Shown one piece after another: positions 34,887 through 45,362 of a stretch of 64,000 nt of DNA (its first letter is position 1; the number at the start of each line of letters is the position of its first letter). Source of the stretch: an uncultured Bacteroidales bacterium (GTDB lineage: Bacteria; Bacteroidota; Bacteroidia; Bacteroidales; Bacteroidaceae); the NCBI GenBank assembly GCA_902768125.1, contig CACXKA010000006.1:124001-188000 (forward strand), read 5' to 3'. A program made the position numbers and the translations under genes. The notes beneath the pieces were generated by a model that worked only from the letters and a program-made list of their open reading frames with translations, made no database searches and was not told where the DNA came from.

Positions 34887-37103
34887 TTACTTACTCTTGT
34901 CGGCTGAACGTGCAGCAATACGTCCTGACACCATAATCTCCGTGAGGGCATTGCCACCCAATCGGTTACCACCATGAATGCCACCCGTCACCTCACCTGC
35001 GGCAAAGAGTCCAGGAATAGGTTTGCCAGAGGTGTCCAGCACCCTGCGCCAAGTGTCCACCTTCAATCCACCCATCGTATGATGTGCTGCGGGTGCCATC
35101 ACTCGAATAGTCAGCACAACACTATCCAATGAATACGTGGAAGGATCGTAGGAACCGTCGGCTTTCTTCTGGGCACGACCAATCAACGAAGTGGCAAACT
35201 TCTTCCCTACTCCCTCTGGCTCTTTTCCTGCCATGATGGCTTCATCGTAAGAACGGATGGTCTTGACGATGGTGGCAGGATCAGCACTCAACTTGAGCGA
35301 TTTCAGCAGTTCAGGCAACTGCTCCACCGTTCGTGCATATTGCTTGCCAGGAATGTCAACACCTCTGATGTCGTTAGGTTCCGTTGTGGTTTCGCCTCCA
35401 ATATAAAGGAATGCACCCAACTTGCCATCAACAGTGACGCCTGTCTTGAACGCCTTGATGCACAATACATCACGTTCGCTGGCTTCGTCCACGAAACGCT
35501 TACCCGTCTCAGGATTGACGAAGATGGCATCTGAAATGCTTCCGAAAGCAATGTTTCCATAATCCGCATATGCCTGTGGCATTAACTGTGTCCATCCCAT
35601 ACCCGTCACAGCAGCACCCACATCTTGTGCCATCTCGATTCCGTCACCTCGGATGGACGACCTGTTGGTGGTTCCCATCTGCTGACTCAGGAATTCAGAT
35701 TTCCAGTAGAGATTGGAATTGATGACCTTACTGATATTGGCAGCATATCCGCCTGAAGCAATGATGACGCCCTTCTTGGCATGAGCCTTCACCTTAGTGC
35801 CATCTTGTTTCTCTGCACGAACGCCCACCACACGGTCTCCATCCATCATCAGTTCGTAGGCTGTGGTGGATTTCATCACTTGATTCTTGGGATTCGCCCT
35901 CTTCATCATGGTGTAAGGTGCCATCACATAAGCACCCCAATTACCCTCATAATGTTCTGGTTCTCCATCACCATCCGTATCAATATTGGCTCCTGTCATC
36001 TTGTTGCCTCTGAACCACATCTCACCCGTAATCATGAGCTGATCCTCCAGGAATTCCACTCCCATCGAAAGCAGCCAAGGTTTCAAAGCTTCACCTTCTT
36101 CCACCATCTGACGCACCAGTTGTGCATCTCCGTAACACCATTTGTCATTCTCGGAACTTTGACGAAGACCACCAATATAGGTCTGGAAGATGTGCAGGTT
36201 GTTGGAGGAGAAAAGGGTCAATTGTGTCTCAGGAACACCACTCTTCAATTTAGGTTTTGCCCAAGCCATATAAGCGCTGATTTCTTTCTTCAATTCCTGA
36301 AGGGTGGAAAGGTATTCTTTGTGTACGCCTCGCTGCGACAATGCTTTGATGTCACCAGGAACAAAGTCATGCTTGGTATAATAGAGACTATCGAAATCCT
36401 CTTCCGACCAGTTCTGAATGATTTCAAGGTCTTGGATACATCCAGTACCCATCTTCACCTTTTCATAGGTATTTCCATCATAACCCTGACCCGTTGTGGC
36501 ATCAGGTTGTGCGGGATTCCACACCAAATAGGGAATAGCACTCTGGAAGATGCCGCCAGACACCAATGTGTTACCACCCATCTCGCCGTTCTTCTCAATC
36601 ACCAAAACCGTATTCCCCTCGTTGGCAGCCTCTGCCGCTGCAGCCAGACCAGCTCCACCAGCACCCACAATCACGATGTCCCACGTGTCATCAATATCTT
36701 TTTGTTCCTGTTTCAGGGTGTTCTTGCGGAACTGATCAATATCCGAAACCTGCGCATCCTCTGCCGCCTGTGCCACAGCATTCATGAGTGCGTGACTGGT
36801 GATGGTCGCTCCCGAAATGGCATCCATTCCGACACCATTGGCTGAAATAATCTGAGGAATTAACTGTTCGAATGCACAATCACCAATGTGAGGGGTCTCT
36901 TCCTGCGAAAGGACCTCTATCTTCATGATGCACGAATCGCTGAAAGTGGTCTTGATACTGATGGGACCATTGTGCCCGTTATAGGTGGTTTCGTAGCTAC
37001 CTGCCACGAAAGTAAGAGGCTTGTCTTGTGCACAACCACACAACAAAAGTGTAGCCAACAAGGCATAAAAAGCCCTCTTCATCAGGTTATTTTTCACTAT
37101 CAT
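34887..37103 (-). CDS. FMN/FAD-containing fumarate (or urocanate-type) reductase lipoprotein
   Basis: The 738-residue protein starts at 37103, or more likely at an in-frame ATG at 37082, which places a signal peptide and lipobox LLCGC correctly. An FMN-binding domain (about 30-115) contains DAISGATITSHA, whose Thr carries covalent FMN in this family. The flavoprotein domain follows with DIVIVGAGGAGLAAAAEAAN and the reductase signature MGGNTLVSGG and AAHHTMGGLKVDT. Family members reduce fumarate, urocanate or other enoates. It probably acts in the periplasm or at the membrane; the electron donor is unknown. Confidence 0.85.
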   Translation of the reverse strand: MIVKNNLMKRAFYALLATLLLCGCAQDKPLTFVAGSYETTYNGHNGPISIKTTFSDSCIMKIEVLSQEETPHIGDCAFEQLIPQIISANGVGMDAISGATITSHALMNAVAQAAEDAQVSDIDQFRKNTLKQEQKDIDDTWDIVIVGAGGAGLAAAAEAANEGNTVLVIEKNGEMGGNTLVSGGIFQSAIPYLVWNPAQPDATTGQGYDGNTYEKVKMGTGCIQDLEIIQNWSEEDFDSLYYTKHDFVPGDIKALSQRGVHKEYLSTLQELKKEISAYMAWAKPKLKSGVPETQLTLFSSNNLHIFQTYIGGLRQSSENDKWCYGDAQLVRQMVEEGEALKPWLLSMGVEFLEDQLMITGEMWFRGNKMTGANIDTDGDGEPEHYEGNWGAYVMAPYTMMKRANPKNQVMKSTTAYELMMDGDRVVGVRAEKQDGTKVKAHAKKGVIIASGGYAANISKVINSNLYWKSEFLSQQMGTTNRSSIRGDGIEMAQDVGAAVTGMGWTQLMPQAYADYGNIAFGSISDAIFVNPETGKRFVDEASERDVLCIKAFKTGVTVDGKLGAFLYIGGETTTEPNDIRGVDIPGKQYARTVEQLPELLKSLKLSADPATIVKTIRSYDEAIMAGKEPEGVGKKFATSLIGRAQKKADGSYDPSTYSLDSVVLTIRVMAPAAHHTMGGLKVDTWRRVLDTSGKPIPGLFAAGEVTGGIHGGNRLGGNALTEIMVSGRIAARSADKSK

Positions 37104-37133
37104 AAATTAGAAAAGGTATTGTAAATGTCGGCA

Positions 37134-37141
37134 CAAAAGTA
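37134..37141 (-). promoter_or_regulatory. -7 box of the flavoprotein gene
   Basis: Minus-strand TACTTTTG, about 30 bases before the first ATG. The -33 box is not clear. Confidence 0.5.
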
Positions 37142-37194
37142 ATGATTATAAATAATATACAATCATTCAAGAGGGAAAAAAATCATAAAAATGA

Positions 37195-37956
37195 TTAATT
37201 TTCCTCATTTTCTTCCTCATCGTCCCCTTTCATATCACGTTTTCTCCTCACACTCACCTTCACATCACGCTGTTTCTTTGCCTCTTTGGCACGCTCCTGT
37301 TCCTCCTTAGTGGCACGTTGTGCTGGAACCTTCTCGGCTTTCGCCTTAGAAGTTTTCTCCTCCTTCACTTTGGGTGCTTTCTCTTCCTTCACTTTGGGCT
37401 CTTTGGGTGCTTTTTCTTCCTTTACCTTAGGTTCTTTCACGACAGCCACCTTTGGCTCTTTGGGCGCTTTCTCCTCTTTCACCTTTGGCTCCTTTGGGGC
37501 TTTCTCTGCCTTCGCTGTGGATTCTTTGGGAGCTTTCTCTACCTTCACCGTGGGTTCTTTGGGGGTCTTAGGTTCTTTCACGACAGTCACTTTGGGTTCT
37601 TTGGCTGTCTTCTCAGCTTTCACTTTGGACTCTTTGGATTCCTTTTCCATCTGAACCTTCACAGGCTTGGGGGTATAAGTCTTTCCTTTGGCTTTTGCCT
37701 TTCGAGCAGCCAACTTATCCTTCTGAGCCTGTCGTCTGGCACGTTCTAATTCTCGGGTCAGTCGGGTCACTTCACGCTCAGACGTTCTCAACTGGGTACG
37801 ATCGGCACGCACCTGATCCTTTGCTGACCGGATGCGGATTTTCAGTTCCTGCTGAATGGAGTCATTGGGAGTCACGACTCTTGTTTGAGCCTGCAGGTGG
37901 ATGTTCATTCCAAGAACAAACACGCAACAGAGGATTTTGAGAATGAAGTGCTTCAT
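37195..37956 (-). CDS. Secreted Lys/Glu/Pro repeat protein
   Basis: The 253-residue protein has a signal peptide (1-23, ending LQAQ), a coiled-coil-like segment at about 35-85 rich in Arg and Gln, and then about 110 residues of imperfect repeats built from KEPKV, KEEKAPKEPK and KAEKAPKES. The C-terminus is acidic (GDDEEENEEN). I cannot name a family. The repeats resemble periplasmic Pro/Lys linkers, but there is no TonB-like domain. The repeating 12-15-base units may vary in number between strains. Confidence 0.6.
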   Translation of the reverse strand: MKHFILKILCCVFVLGMNIHLQAQTRVVTPNDSIQQELKIRIRSAKDQVRADRTQLRTSEREVTRLTRELERARRQAQKDKLAARKAKAKGKTYTPKPVKVQMEKESKESKVKAEKTAKEPKVTVVKEPKTPKEPTVKVEKAPKESTAKAEKAPKEPKVKEEKAPKEPKVAVVKEPKVKEEKAPKEPKVKEEKAPKVKEEKTSKAKAEKVPAQRATKEEQERAKEAKKQRDVKVSVRRKRDMKGDDEEENEEN

Positions 37957-37982
37957 GACGATGCTATTTTGAAAGTTAGTGC

Positions 37983-39272
37983 CTACAACAGTTCCACTGT
38001 CTGCACAAGTTTATTACTATTAGATCCCTTGATGAGAATGAGGTAGCCCTGAGGCTTCTGGGTGGCGAGGACGGCTTTCACATCCTCCACATTGGCAAAG
38101 AGTTGGTAATCCGCTGGATGTTGGGTCTTGGCAAAGTTTTCACCAACCAACCACACCTTCTCAAAACCACATTCGCTTAACAAATCCACCACCTTCTGGT
38201 GCTCTTCCTCACTCGTCTCACCTAACTCTCCCATCTGTCCGAGGATACACATCTTGTGGTCATGTTGGATGAGACGGAAATTATCGAGTGCCGCCCTCAT
38301 ACTGGTGGGGTTGGCATTGTAGGCATCCACCACCAGTTTGTTGTCCTTCGTGATGGTCAACTGACTGCGGTTGTTCGAAGGTTTATATTCTGCCAACGCA
38401 TCACAAATGTCGCCCGCTGGCACCTCAAAAAACGTACCAATACAAGCAGCAGCCAATGCATTGTCAAGATTATAGGAACCAATGAGTTGCGTCTGAACCA
38501 CCCCCCCATTCCATTTGAATTTCAGGAAGGGATTACATTCCACAAACTCGCCCTTCACCAAAAGGTCATCCGCCTCCTTCTGACCATACTTCACCAACTT
38601 CAGTCCCTTGCTGATACCTAACAGATGCGGGTTGTCGTTGTTGATGAATGCGGTACCCTGAATCACCCTGAGGAAATCGTATAGTTCCCCTTTGGTGCGG
38701 ATGACACCTTCAAAGGAGCCAAAGCCCAACAAGTGTGCCTTGCCCACGTTGGTGATGATGCCAAAATCTGGCAACACAATCTCCACCAAAGTCTTGATTT
38801 CACCGGGATGGTTCGCACCCATCTCCACAACGGCGAGGTCGTGCTCCTTCGTGAGTTGCAGCAACGTCTTCGGCACACCAATATGGTTGTTGAAGTTACC
38901 CTGCGTATAGAGCACATTGTATTTCTTCTTCAGCACGGTGGCAATGAGTTCCTTCGTGGTCGTCTTGCCATTCGTACCCGTGATGCCAATGATGGGAGTG
39001 CCCAAGTGGACACGATGATATTTTGCCAACCGCTGTAAGGTGGTGAGCACATCCTCCACCAAAATCAAGCGGTCGTTACCTTCCTCCGCATATTCCTTTT
39101 CATCAATCACCGCATAAGCAGCACCCTGTTCCAATGCCATCTTAGCATAAGCATTACCATCGAAAGTTTCCCCTTTCAAAGCAAAGAACATCGAACCCTC
39201 AGGCACATCACGACTATCGGTTGTGATGGTCGGATGCTGAAGGAACAATTCGTATAAGTCTTTCATCTCCAT
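37983..39272 (-). CDS. murF: UDP-MurNAc-tripeptide:D-Ala-D-Ala ligase
   Basis: MurF adds D-Ala-D-Ala to the cell-wall precursor in the cytoplasm. The 429-residue protein has the Mur ligase layout: N-terminal UDP-binding domain (TTDSRDVPEGSMFFALKGE), ATPase domain with GITGTNGKTTTKE near 94-106, and a C-terminal domain with DAYNANPTSM near 315-324. A second ATG at 39266 is also possible as start. It follows cdaA by 24 bases on the same strand. Confidence 0.95.
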   Translation of the reverse strand: MEMKDLYELFLQHPTITTDSRDVPEGSMFFALKGETFDGNAYAKMALEQGAAYAVIDEKEYAEEGNDRLILVEDVLTTLQRLAKYHRVHLGTPIIGITGTNGKTTTKELIATVLKKKYNVLYTQGNFNNHIGVPKTLLQLTKEHDLAVVEMGANHPGEIKTLVEIVLPDFGIITNVGKAHLLGFGSFEGVIRTKGELYDFLRVIQGTAFINNDNPHLLGISKGLKLVKYGQKEADDLLVKGEFVECNPFLKFKWNGGVVQTQLIGSYNLDNALAAACIGTFFEVPAGDICDALAEYKPSNNRSQLTITKDNKLVVDAYNANPTSMRAALDNFRLIQHDHKMCILGQMGELGETSEEEHQKVVDLLSECGFEKVWLVGENFAKTQHPADYQLFANVEDVKAVLATQKPQGYLILIKGSNSNKLVQTVELL

Positions 39273-39296
39273 ATTCTCTGTACCCTAATCTCTAAA

Positions 39297-40070
39297 CTAT
39301 TTAAGTGCGTTAATCAAATAACTCTCCAGTTCGTTACTTGCCAATCGCAAATGGAACTCACCACCCTGTGCCACACTGATGGCACCCGTCTCCTCACTCA
39401 CAATCACAGCGATGGCATCACTCTGTGAGGTGATACCCAAAGCGGCACGATGACGCAGACCTAACTCCTTCGGGATGTTCAGGTTATGACTCACGGGAAG
39501 AATACAGCCAGCAGCCACGATACGATTGTGACCGATAATCATAGCACCATCATGGAGCGGTGAATTTTTGAAGAAGATATTCTTGATTAATTCTGTACTG
39601 ATATTGGCATCAATGAGTTCTCCCGACTTCACGACATCGCTCAGCGACATCTCACGTTCAATGACAATCAGGGCACCCACCAAGTTCTTGCTCATCGAGT
39701 CGCAAGCCAACACGATGCGCATGATTTGTTGGTCTTCATGTTCCTCAGAGATGCCGGTCTTGTTCTTTACAAAATATCGGGTGATGAAATTCAACTGACG
39801 TTGCGAACCCAGTGTGAGGAAGAAACGTCGTATTTCTTCCTGAAACAGGATAATCAAAGCCAACACACCCACGCTGACCAACTTGTCGAAGATACTACCA
39901 AGAAGCTTCATCTCCAACATCTGCGACACCACAATCCAGATGATGACAAACACCATGATGCCGTAGAAGACGTTGAGAGAACCCGACGACTTCATCAGTC
40001 GCCACGCGTAGAACAACAGCATGGCAACCAGAATAATGTCGATTGCGTCTTTTATGCTAAATTCAAACAT
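39297..40070 (-). CDS. cdaA: Diadenylate cyclase CdaA
   Basis: CdaA makes cyclic di-AMP from two ATP. The 257-residue protein has about three N-terminal membrane helices (residues 8-80) and a DAC domain with DGAMIIG near 173-179 and LGLRHRAALGI near 203-213, the catalytic motifs. c-di-AMP controls potassium and osmotic balance and cell-wall state in many bacteria. The gene overlaps the end of folP by 19 bases and precedes murF, an arrangement that links envelope synthesis and the second messenger. Confidence 0.93.
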   Translation of the reverse strand: MFEFSIKDAIDIILVAMLLFYAWRLMKSSGSLNVFYGIMVFVIIWIVVSQMLEMKLLGSIFDKLVSVGVLALIILFQEEIRRFFLTLGSQRQLNFITRYFVKNKTGISEEHEDQQIMRIVLACDSMSKNLVGALIVIEREMSLSDVVKSGELIDANISTELIKNIFFKNSPLHDGAMIIGHNRIVAAGCILPVSHNLNIPKELGLRHRAALGITSQSDAIAVIVSEETGAISVAQGGEFHLRLASNELESYLINALK

Positions 40071-40894
40071 AGTTTCACCACTTCTTTTGCCACTTTCACA
40101 TCGTGCACCCGAAGAATGCTGGCACCCTTCTGCAAGGCAACTGTATTCAGTACTGTCGTGCCGTTCAGAGCCTCATCGGGCGTGCAGTTCAGCAGCTTGT
40201 ATATCATACTCTTACGAGACACTCCCACCAACAGCGGAAGTTCAAAAGCCTGAAGCATCTCCTGATGCTGGAGGAGTTCGTAATTGTGTTCCAACGTCTT
40301 TGCAAAGCCATAACCTAGATCCAAGATGATGTCTTTCTGACCGAGATCCCGTAACTGCTGAATCTTCTCTGCGAAGTAGAGCATCACCTCTTTCAGCAAG
40401 TCATCATAATGCGGAGCCTGCTGCATCGTCTGGGGTGTACCTTTCATATGCATCAGGATATAAGGAACTCCCAGCTTCGCCACCGTCGGAAACATCTCTT
40501 TGTCGAGTTCGCCTCCAGAAATGTCGTTGATGATGTCAGCCCCCAATTCTTCAATGCACATCTTCGCCACATCGGAACGAAACGTGTCCACACTCACCGG
40601 CATCTCAGGAGCTTCCTCCCTCACGATTTTCATTCCGCGTCTCAGTCGTTCCATCTCTTCCTTTGCTGACACATCAGCTGCTCCAGGACGACTGGAATAG
40701 GCACCCACATCTATCATCTCACCGTCCTCTTCCACAATTTGTCTCACACGTCCACGAATGGCATCTTCCGTCTCCATTCTGCTCCCTGCATAAAACGAGT
40801 CAGGAGTCACGTTCAGGATGCCCATCACCTGCGGTTCTGAGAGGTCAAGTAACTTCCCTCTCACATTGATCGAATATGGTAAAAGTCCTTTCAT
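40052..40894 (-). CDS. folP: Dihydropteroate synthase
   Basis: FolP joins p-aminobenzoate to the pterin in folate synthesis and is the sulfonamide target. The 280-residue protein has MGILNVTPDSFYAGSR near 24-39, DVGAYSSRPGA near 62-72 and VGVSRKSM near 228-235, the expected pterin and phosphate-binding motifs. Its -7 box ends only five bases before the ATG. It heads the folP-cdaA-murF unit. Confidence 0.95.
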   Translation of the reverse strand: MKGLLPYSINVRGKLLDLSEPQVMGILNVTPDSFYAGSRMETEDAIRGRVRQIVEEDGEMIDVGAYSSRPGAADVSAKEEMERLRRGMKIVREEAPEMPVSVDTFRSDVAKMCIEELGADIINDISGGELDKEMFPTVAKLGVPYILMHMKGTPQTMQQAPHYDDLLKEVMLYFAEKIQQLRDLGQKDIILDLGYGFAKTLEHNYELLQHQEMLQAFELPLLVGVSRKSMIYKLLNCTPDEALNGTTVLNTVALQKGASILRVHDVKVAKEVVKLCLNLA

Positions 40895-40899
40895 CGGGA

Positions 40900-40907
40900 C
40901 AAAGTTA
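40900..40907 (-). promoter_or_regulatory. -7 box immediately before folP
   Basis: Minus-strand TAACTTTG, five bases from the ATG, which would give a leaderless or nearly leaderless mRNA. No -33 box of the usual form is seen. A degenerate heptamer array (units ending AGT) covers 40908-40945. Confidence 0.5.
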
Positions 40908-40992
40908 GTGAAAAGTTGGGAGTTAGAAGTCAGAAGTAGGCAGTTTTTTGTGGTTCATGGCAAAAAAAGAAGGTAATAACCGAAATTTTTCG

Positions 40993-41000
40993 TACCTTTG
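40993..41000 (+). promoter_or_regulatory. -7 box of the lptF/G-ribBA unit
   Basis: TACCTTTG, with a leader of about 35 bases before the ATG at 41041. The -33 region is not conserved. Confidence 0.6.
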
Positions 41001-41040
41001 CACCTTGAAAAATTGTGTATTGCTGATTTTGTGGTAAGAA

Positions 41041-42960
41041 ATGAGACTCATCAAGCGACTTGACTCCTTCATTTTGGGTAACTTCCTCACGCTGTTTGCG
41101 GGCACGTTCTGCATCAGCTTGTTTGTCGTCATGATGCAGTTTCTGTGGAAGTACATCAACGACCTCATCGGAAAGGGACTGAGTTTCGACGTCTATGTGG
41201 AGTTCTTCTTCTATGCTGCCGAGACCTTGGTGCCATTGGCACTTCCACTTGCCATCTTGTTGGCATCACTCATCTCGTTCGGCAACTTGGGTGAGCGCCT
41301 CGAACTGCTGTCCATCAAGGCAGCGGGCATCTCACTCATCCGCACCATGCGGCCACTCATCATTCTGGTGTCGCTCCTGTCACTGGGATCCTTCCATTTC
41401 CAGAACAAGATTGTACCAGAAGCGCAACAGAAATTGCTGCAGATGATTACGTCGCTGAAGATGAAGTCACCAGAGCTGGATATCCCCGAAGGTGTGTTCT
41501 ACGATGGGATTGAGAACATCAACCTCTACGTGAAGCACAAGAATGAGGAGACGGGTATGCTCTACGATGTCATCATCTACAACATGCAGGACGGGGTGAA
41601 CAGGGCACACATCATCTTGGCAGATTCCGCCCGATTGGAGACCACAAGCGACAAACTGCACTTGCTGTTGCACCTCTATCAGGGGGAACAGTTCGAGAAC
41701 CTCTCCAGCAATGCGCTGCAGACGAGGAATGTGCCCTACCGAAGGGAGACATTTGTGGAGAAGCACTTCATCATCGACTTCGACACAAACTTCAACCTCG
41801 CAGATCAGGAGGACGTGGCGGGAAGTGCCCGCACCAAGACGATGGCACAGCTGACGCACGACATCGACTCGATGGAATGCTACTACGACAGCCTCAGCGT
41901 TGAGTTCTACAACAACATGCAACGATACACGCTGAGCGTGCCGCACAAGCAGCGTCTTTCCGACTTTGATTCCCTCACCTTGGCTGGATTCGACAACAGC
42001 ATGAAGAAGGATTTGGAGAAAGAGGAGAAAGTCTATCAGGCACAGAAGCAGAAAACAGCCTTCACCGTTCCTCTGTCGAGTGTGAACATCGACACCTTGT
42101 ATGCTCAAGCGAGTTCTCAAGGCAAACAGCGCATCATCATGGACGCCTTGCAGAAAGCGGGATTTCAGGAAATGGATGCCAACAGCAAGGCTGACGTGAT
42201 GGAATATGGCGACAAGCAAATTCGTCTGCACGAGATACAGTTCTGGCAGAAAATTACGATGGCATTGGCGTGCCTGATTTTCTTCTTCGTGGGTGCTCCA
42301 TTGGGTGCCATTATCCGCAAGGGTGGTTTGGGTTTCCCGGTTGTGGTGGCAGTCATCATCTTCATCCTGTACTACATCATCGACACAGGAGCCATGAAGG
42401 TGAGTCGCGAGGGAGGAATGCCAGTATGGATTGGTATGTGGCTCAGCACCTTGGTGATGGCGCCTTTGGGTGTATTCTTCACGGTGAAGTCCAACAACGA
42501 CTCAGCCGTGTTCAACATCGATGCCTATATCAACCTATGGAAGAAGTTCCTGGGCATCCGACCCAAGCGCAACATCGTCCGCAAAGAGGTCATCATCAAC
42601 GACCCCGACTATGCCGATATGCACAAAACGCTGGAACAGCTCATCACGACAAGCCGAGAATATCTGGGTTCTTTACCACGTTCGACGTTCTTCGGCTACA
42701 TGGCATACATCTTCCGTTACTTCTTCTCGAAGCGTGAGGACATGAAGGCAGAGGGTATCATGCACATAACGGAATACGTGGTGGAGGTGCTGTCAAACAG
42801 TAAAGACCGTAAGGTGCTGCGTCTGCTCAACGGCTATCCTGTGATGGAGACACGCGATTTCCGTTTCTACCGCCGCAGGAGGAAAGACCTCAGGGCGGTC
42901 ATCAAATATTCAGAGAAAATAAAAGACTACATATATGCAAACATCCTTTCAGTTCAGTAA
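41041..42960 (+). CDS. LptF/LptG-family LPS export permease
   Basis: The 639-residue protein has three hydrophobic helices at the N-terminus (about 12-125), a large periplasmic beta-rich domain (about 125-390) and three helices near 395-490, the layout of YjgP/YjgQ permeases that extract LPS with LptB2. The N-terminal [20 protein letters not shown] matches the first helix. The C-terminus has about 130 extra residues in the cytosol, longer than E. coli LptF/G, as in other Bacteroidetes. It overlaps ribBA by 26 bases. Confidence 0.88.
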   Translation: MRLIKRLDSFILGNFLTLFAGTFCISLFVVMMQFLWKYINDLIGKGLSFDVYVEFFFYAAETLVPLALPLAILLASLISFGNLGERLELLSIKAAGISLIRTMRPLIILVSLLSLGSFHFQNKIVPEAQQKLLQMITSLKMKSPELDIPEGVFYDGIENINLYVKHKNEETGMLYDVIIYNMQDGVNRAHIILADSARLETTSDKLHLLLHLYQGEQFENLSSNALQTRNVPYRRETFVEKHFIIDFDTNFNLADQEDVAGSARTKTMAQLTHDIDSMECYYDSLSVEFYNNMQRYTLSVPHKQRLSDFDSLTLAGFDNSMKKDLEKEEKVYQAQKQKTAFTVPLSSVNIDTLYAQASSQGKQRIIMDALQKAGFQEMDANSKADVMEYGDKQIRLHEIQFWQKITMALACLIFFFVGAPLGAIIRKGGLGFPVVVAVIIFILYYIIDTGAMKVSREGGMPVWIGMWLSTLVMAPLGVFFTVKSNNDSAVFNIDAYINLWKKFLGIRPKRNIVRKEVIINDPDYADMHKTLEQLITTSREYLGSLPRSTFFGYMAYIFRYFFSKREDMKAEGIMHITEYVVEVLSNSKDRKVLRLLNGYPVMETRDFRFYRRRRKDLRAVIKYSEKIKDYIYANILSVQ

Positions 42961-44152
42961 GATAGAAGAGGCGATTGAGGACTTCCGTCAAGGCAAGTTC
43001 GTCATTGTCGTCGATGATGAAGACCGAGAGAACGAAGGTGACTTCATCACCCCTGCCGAGATGATCACGGCAGAGAAGGTGAACTTCATGCTCCGCGAGG
43101 GACGTGGCGTGCTTTGTGCACCCATCACGCTCTCACGTGCCAAAGAATTGGAGTTGCCCCATCAGGTGGAGGAGAACACATCCATGTTGGGCACCCCCTT
43201 CACGGTGACCATCGACAAGCTTGAGGGTTGCACCACGGGTGTGAGTGCCCACGATCGTGCTGCCACCATCCAGTGGTTGGCTGACTCCAATGCGAAACCA
43301 GGCGACTTCGGACGTCCAGGACACATCAATCCGCTCTACGCACAGGACAATGGTGTGCTGCGTCGTTCAGGACACACAGAAGCTGCCATCGACTTGGCAC
43401 GTTTGGCTGGATTGAAACCTGCCGCTGCCCTCATCGAGATTCTCAACCCCGACGGCACAATGGCACGCATGCCGCAACTCATTGAGAAAGCCAAAGAGTT
43501 AGACATGAAGCTTATCCAAATCAAAGACCTCATTGCTTATCGTCTGCAACGTGAAAGTCTGGTGGAGAAAGGCGTGGAGGCTGATATGCCCACCGCCTAC
43601 GGACATTTCCGCATCATCCCCTTCCGTCAGAAGAGCAACGGATTGGAGCATGTGGCACTCATCAAGGGTGAATGGAAACCCGATGAACCTGTCTTGGTGA
43701 GAATGCACTCCAGTTGTGCCACAGGCGACATCTTCGCCAGTCAGCGTTGTGACTGCGGAGAGCAGCTCCACAAGTCCATGCAGCTCATCGAGAAAGAGGG
43801 AAAGGGTGCTGTGGTCTATCTGATTCAAGAAGGTCGTGGTATCGGCTTGATGAACAAGATTGCCGCTTACAAGTTACAAGAACAGGGACTTGACACCGTG
43901 GATGCCAACATCCACTTGGGCTTCGACCCCGACCTGAGAGACTATGGTGTGGGTGCTCAGATTCTTCGTGAAATCGGCATCAGCAAGATTCGTCTGTTGA
44001 CCAACAACCCCGTGAAGCGTGTGGGTTTGGAAGGCTACGGACTCGAAATCGTGGAGAATGTGCCCATTGAAATCACCCCGAATCCCTACAACGAGCGTTA
44101 CCTGCACACCAAGAAGGAACGCATGGGACATACATTGCATTTCAACAAATAA
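42935..44152 (+). CDS. ribBA: Bifunctional 3,4-DHBP synthase / GTP cyclohydrolase II
   Basis: RibBA supplies both precursors of riboflavin. The N-terminal RibB half (1-205) has [17 protein letters not shown] and the C-terminal RibA half (210-405) has the zinc site [15 protein letters not shown] and [11 protein letters not shown]. Both halves look complete. The start lies inside the 3' end of the permease gene, so translation is probably coupled. No FMN riboswitch is visible upstream because the gene is inside an operon. Confidence 0.96.
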   Translation: MQTSFQFSKIEEAIEDFRQGKFVIVVDDEDRENEGDFITPAEMITAEKVNFMLREGRGVLCAPITLSRAKELELPHQVEENTSMLGTPFTVTIDKLEGCTTGVSAHDRAATIQWLADSNAKPGDFGRPGHINPLYAQDNGVLRRSGHTEAAIDLARLAGLKPAAALIEILNPDGTMARMPQLIEKAKELDMKLIQIKDLIAYRLQRESLVEKGVEADMPTAYGHFRIIPFRQKSNGLEHVALIKGEWKPDEPVLVRMHSSCATGDIFASQRCDCGEQLHKSMQLIEKEGKGAVVYLIQEGRGIGLMNKIAAYKLQEQGLDTVDANIHLGFDPDLRDYGVGAQILREIGISKIRLLTNNPVKRVGLEGYGLEIVENVPIEITPNPYNERYLHTKKERMGHTLHFNK

Positions 44153-44163
44153 AACTCAAAGAT

Positions 44164-45357
44164 ATGGAAAATTTATCAGACCGTCTTAACAGACTTTCCC
44201 CTTCTGCCACTCTTGCGATGAGTCAGAAGAGCTCCGAGCTGAAGGCTCAGGGCGTGGACGTGATTAACATGAGTGTCGGTGAACCCGACTTCAACACCCC
44301 CGACCACATCAAGGCTGCTGCCATCAAGGCTGTGGAAGAGAACTGGAGCCGTTACAGCCCTGTGCCTGGCTATCCAGAGTTGAAGCAGGCGATTGTCAAC
44401 AAGCTCAAGAATGAGAACGGATTGGATTACAAGCCCGCACAGATTCTCTGTTCCAATGGTGCCAAGCAGTCTGTCTGCAACACCATCATGACCATCATCA
44501 ATGCTGGTGACGAAGTCATCATCCCAGCTCCTTACTGGGTGTCTTACCCACAGATGGTGCTGTTGGCAGAAGGTACTCCTGTCTTCATCGACGCTCCCAT
44601 CGAGCAGGATTTCAAGATCACGCCTGCCCAGTTGGAGGCTGCCATCACTCCCAAGACTCGTGCCCTCATTCTCTGCTCTCCCAGCAACCCTACGGGTTCT
44701 GTCTATAGCCAGGAAGAGTTGGAAGGTCTCAAGAACGTGCTGCTGAAACATGAAAACGTCATCGTCATTGCCGATGAAATCTACGAGCACATCAACTATG
44801 TGGGCAAGCATGCTTCAATGGCTTCATTTGCCGACATCAAAGACCGCGTGGTGGTCATCAATGGTGTGTCTAAAGCTTACGCGATGACAGGTTGGCGTAT
44901 TGGTTTCATTGCTGCTCCCGACTGGATTGTGAAGGGCTGCAACAAGCTTCAAGGTCAGTACACCTCTGGTCCTTGCTCTGTGTCTCAGAAGGCGGCTGAA
45001 GCTGCTTTCGCTGGCGACCAGCAATGTGTAGAGGATATGCGTCAGGCTTTCGAGCGTCGCAAGAACCTCATCGTGAAACTCGCCAAGGAGATTCCAGGTC
45101 TCGAAGTGAACGAGCCACAGGGTGCTTTCTACCTCTTCCCCAAGTGCTCCAGCTACTTCGGCAAGAAAGACGGCGACCGTGTCATCAACAACTCCACCGA
45201 CTTCGCCATGTACCTGCTTGAGGTGGGTCATGTGGCAACCGTGGGTGGTGATGCCTTTGGTTCTCCTGAGTGCTTCCGCATGAGCTATGCCACTTCCGAC
45301 GAGAACATCGTGGAGGCAATGAAGCGCATCAAGGAAACGCTGGCACGTCTCAAATAA
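44164..45357 (+). CDS. Class I PLP aminotransferase (aspartate aminotransferase type)
   Basis: The 397-residue protein has the fold-type I features: SVGEPDFNTPDHI near 37-49, YWVSYPQMV near 124-132, SNPTGSVYS near 177-185, and the PLP-binding lysine in NGVSKAYAMTGWRIG near 235-249. This subgroup (AspC/AAT type I beta) usually uses aspartate and oxoglutarate, but aromatic or glutamine substrates are possible. It is 11 bases after ribBA on the same strand. Confidence 0.92.
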   Translation: MENLSDRLNRLSPSATLAMSQKSSELKAQGVDVINMSVGEPDFNTPDHIKAAAIKAVEENWSRYSPVPGYPELKQAIVNKLKNENGLDYKPAQILCSNGAKQSVCNTIMTIINAGDEVIIPAPYWVSYPQMVLLAEGTPVFIDAPIEQDFKITPAQLEAAITPKTRALILCSPSNPTGSVYSQEELEGLKNVLLKHENVIVIADEIYEHINYVGKHASMASFADIKDRVVVINGVSKAYAMTGWRIGFIAAPDWIVKGCNKLQGQYTSGPCSVSQKAAEAAFAGDQQCVEDMRQAFERRKNLIVKLAKEIPGLEVNEPQGAFYLFPKCSSYFGKKDGDRVINNSTDFAMYLLEVGHVATVGGDAFGSPECFRMSYATSDENIVEAMKRIKETLARLK

Positions 45358-45362
45358 TTCCT

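Noticed and set aside
35781-36845. Plus-strand frame of 354 codons opposite the flavoprotein gene
   Set aside because: Antisense shadow of a gene with clear FMN and FAD motifs.
37286-37654. Phe/Ser-rich repeat frame on the plus strand
   Set aside because: Reverse reading of the Lys/Glu/Pro repeat gene; the minus-strand version has a signal peptide.
37300-37660. Possible CRISPR array
   Set aside because: The repeats are contiguous coding units without unique spacers; no cas genes are present.
45270-45362. Upstream extension of the secreted-protein gene into the aminotransferase gene
   Set aside because: The ATG at 45363 places a proper signal peptide at the N-terminus; the extension would overlap the aminotransferase by about 90 bases.
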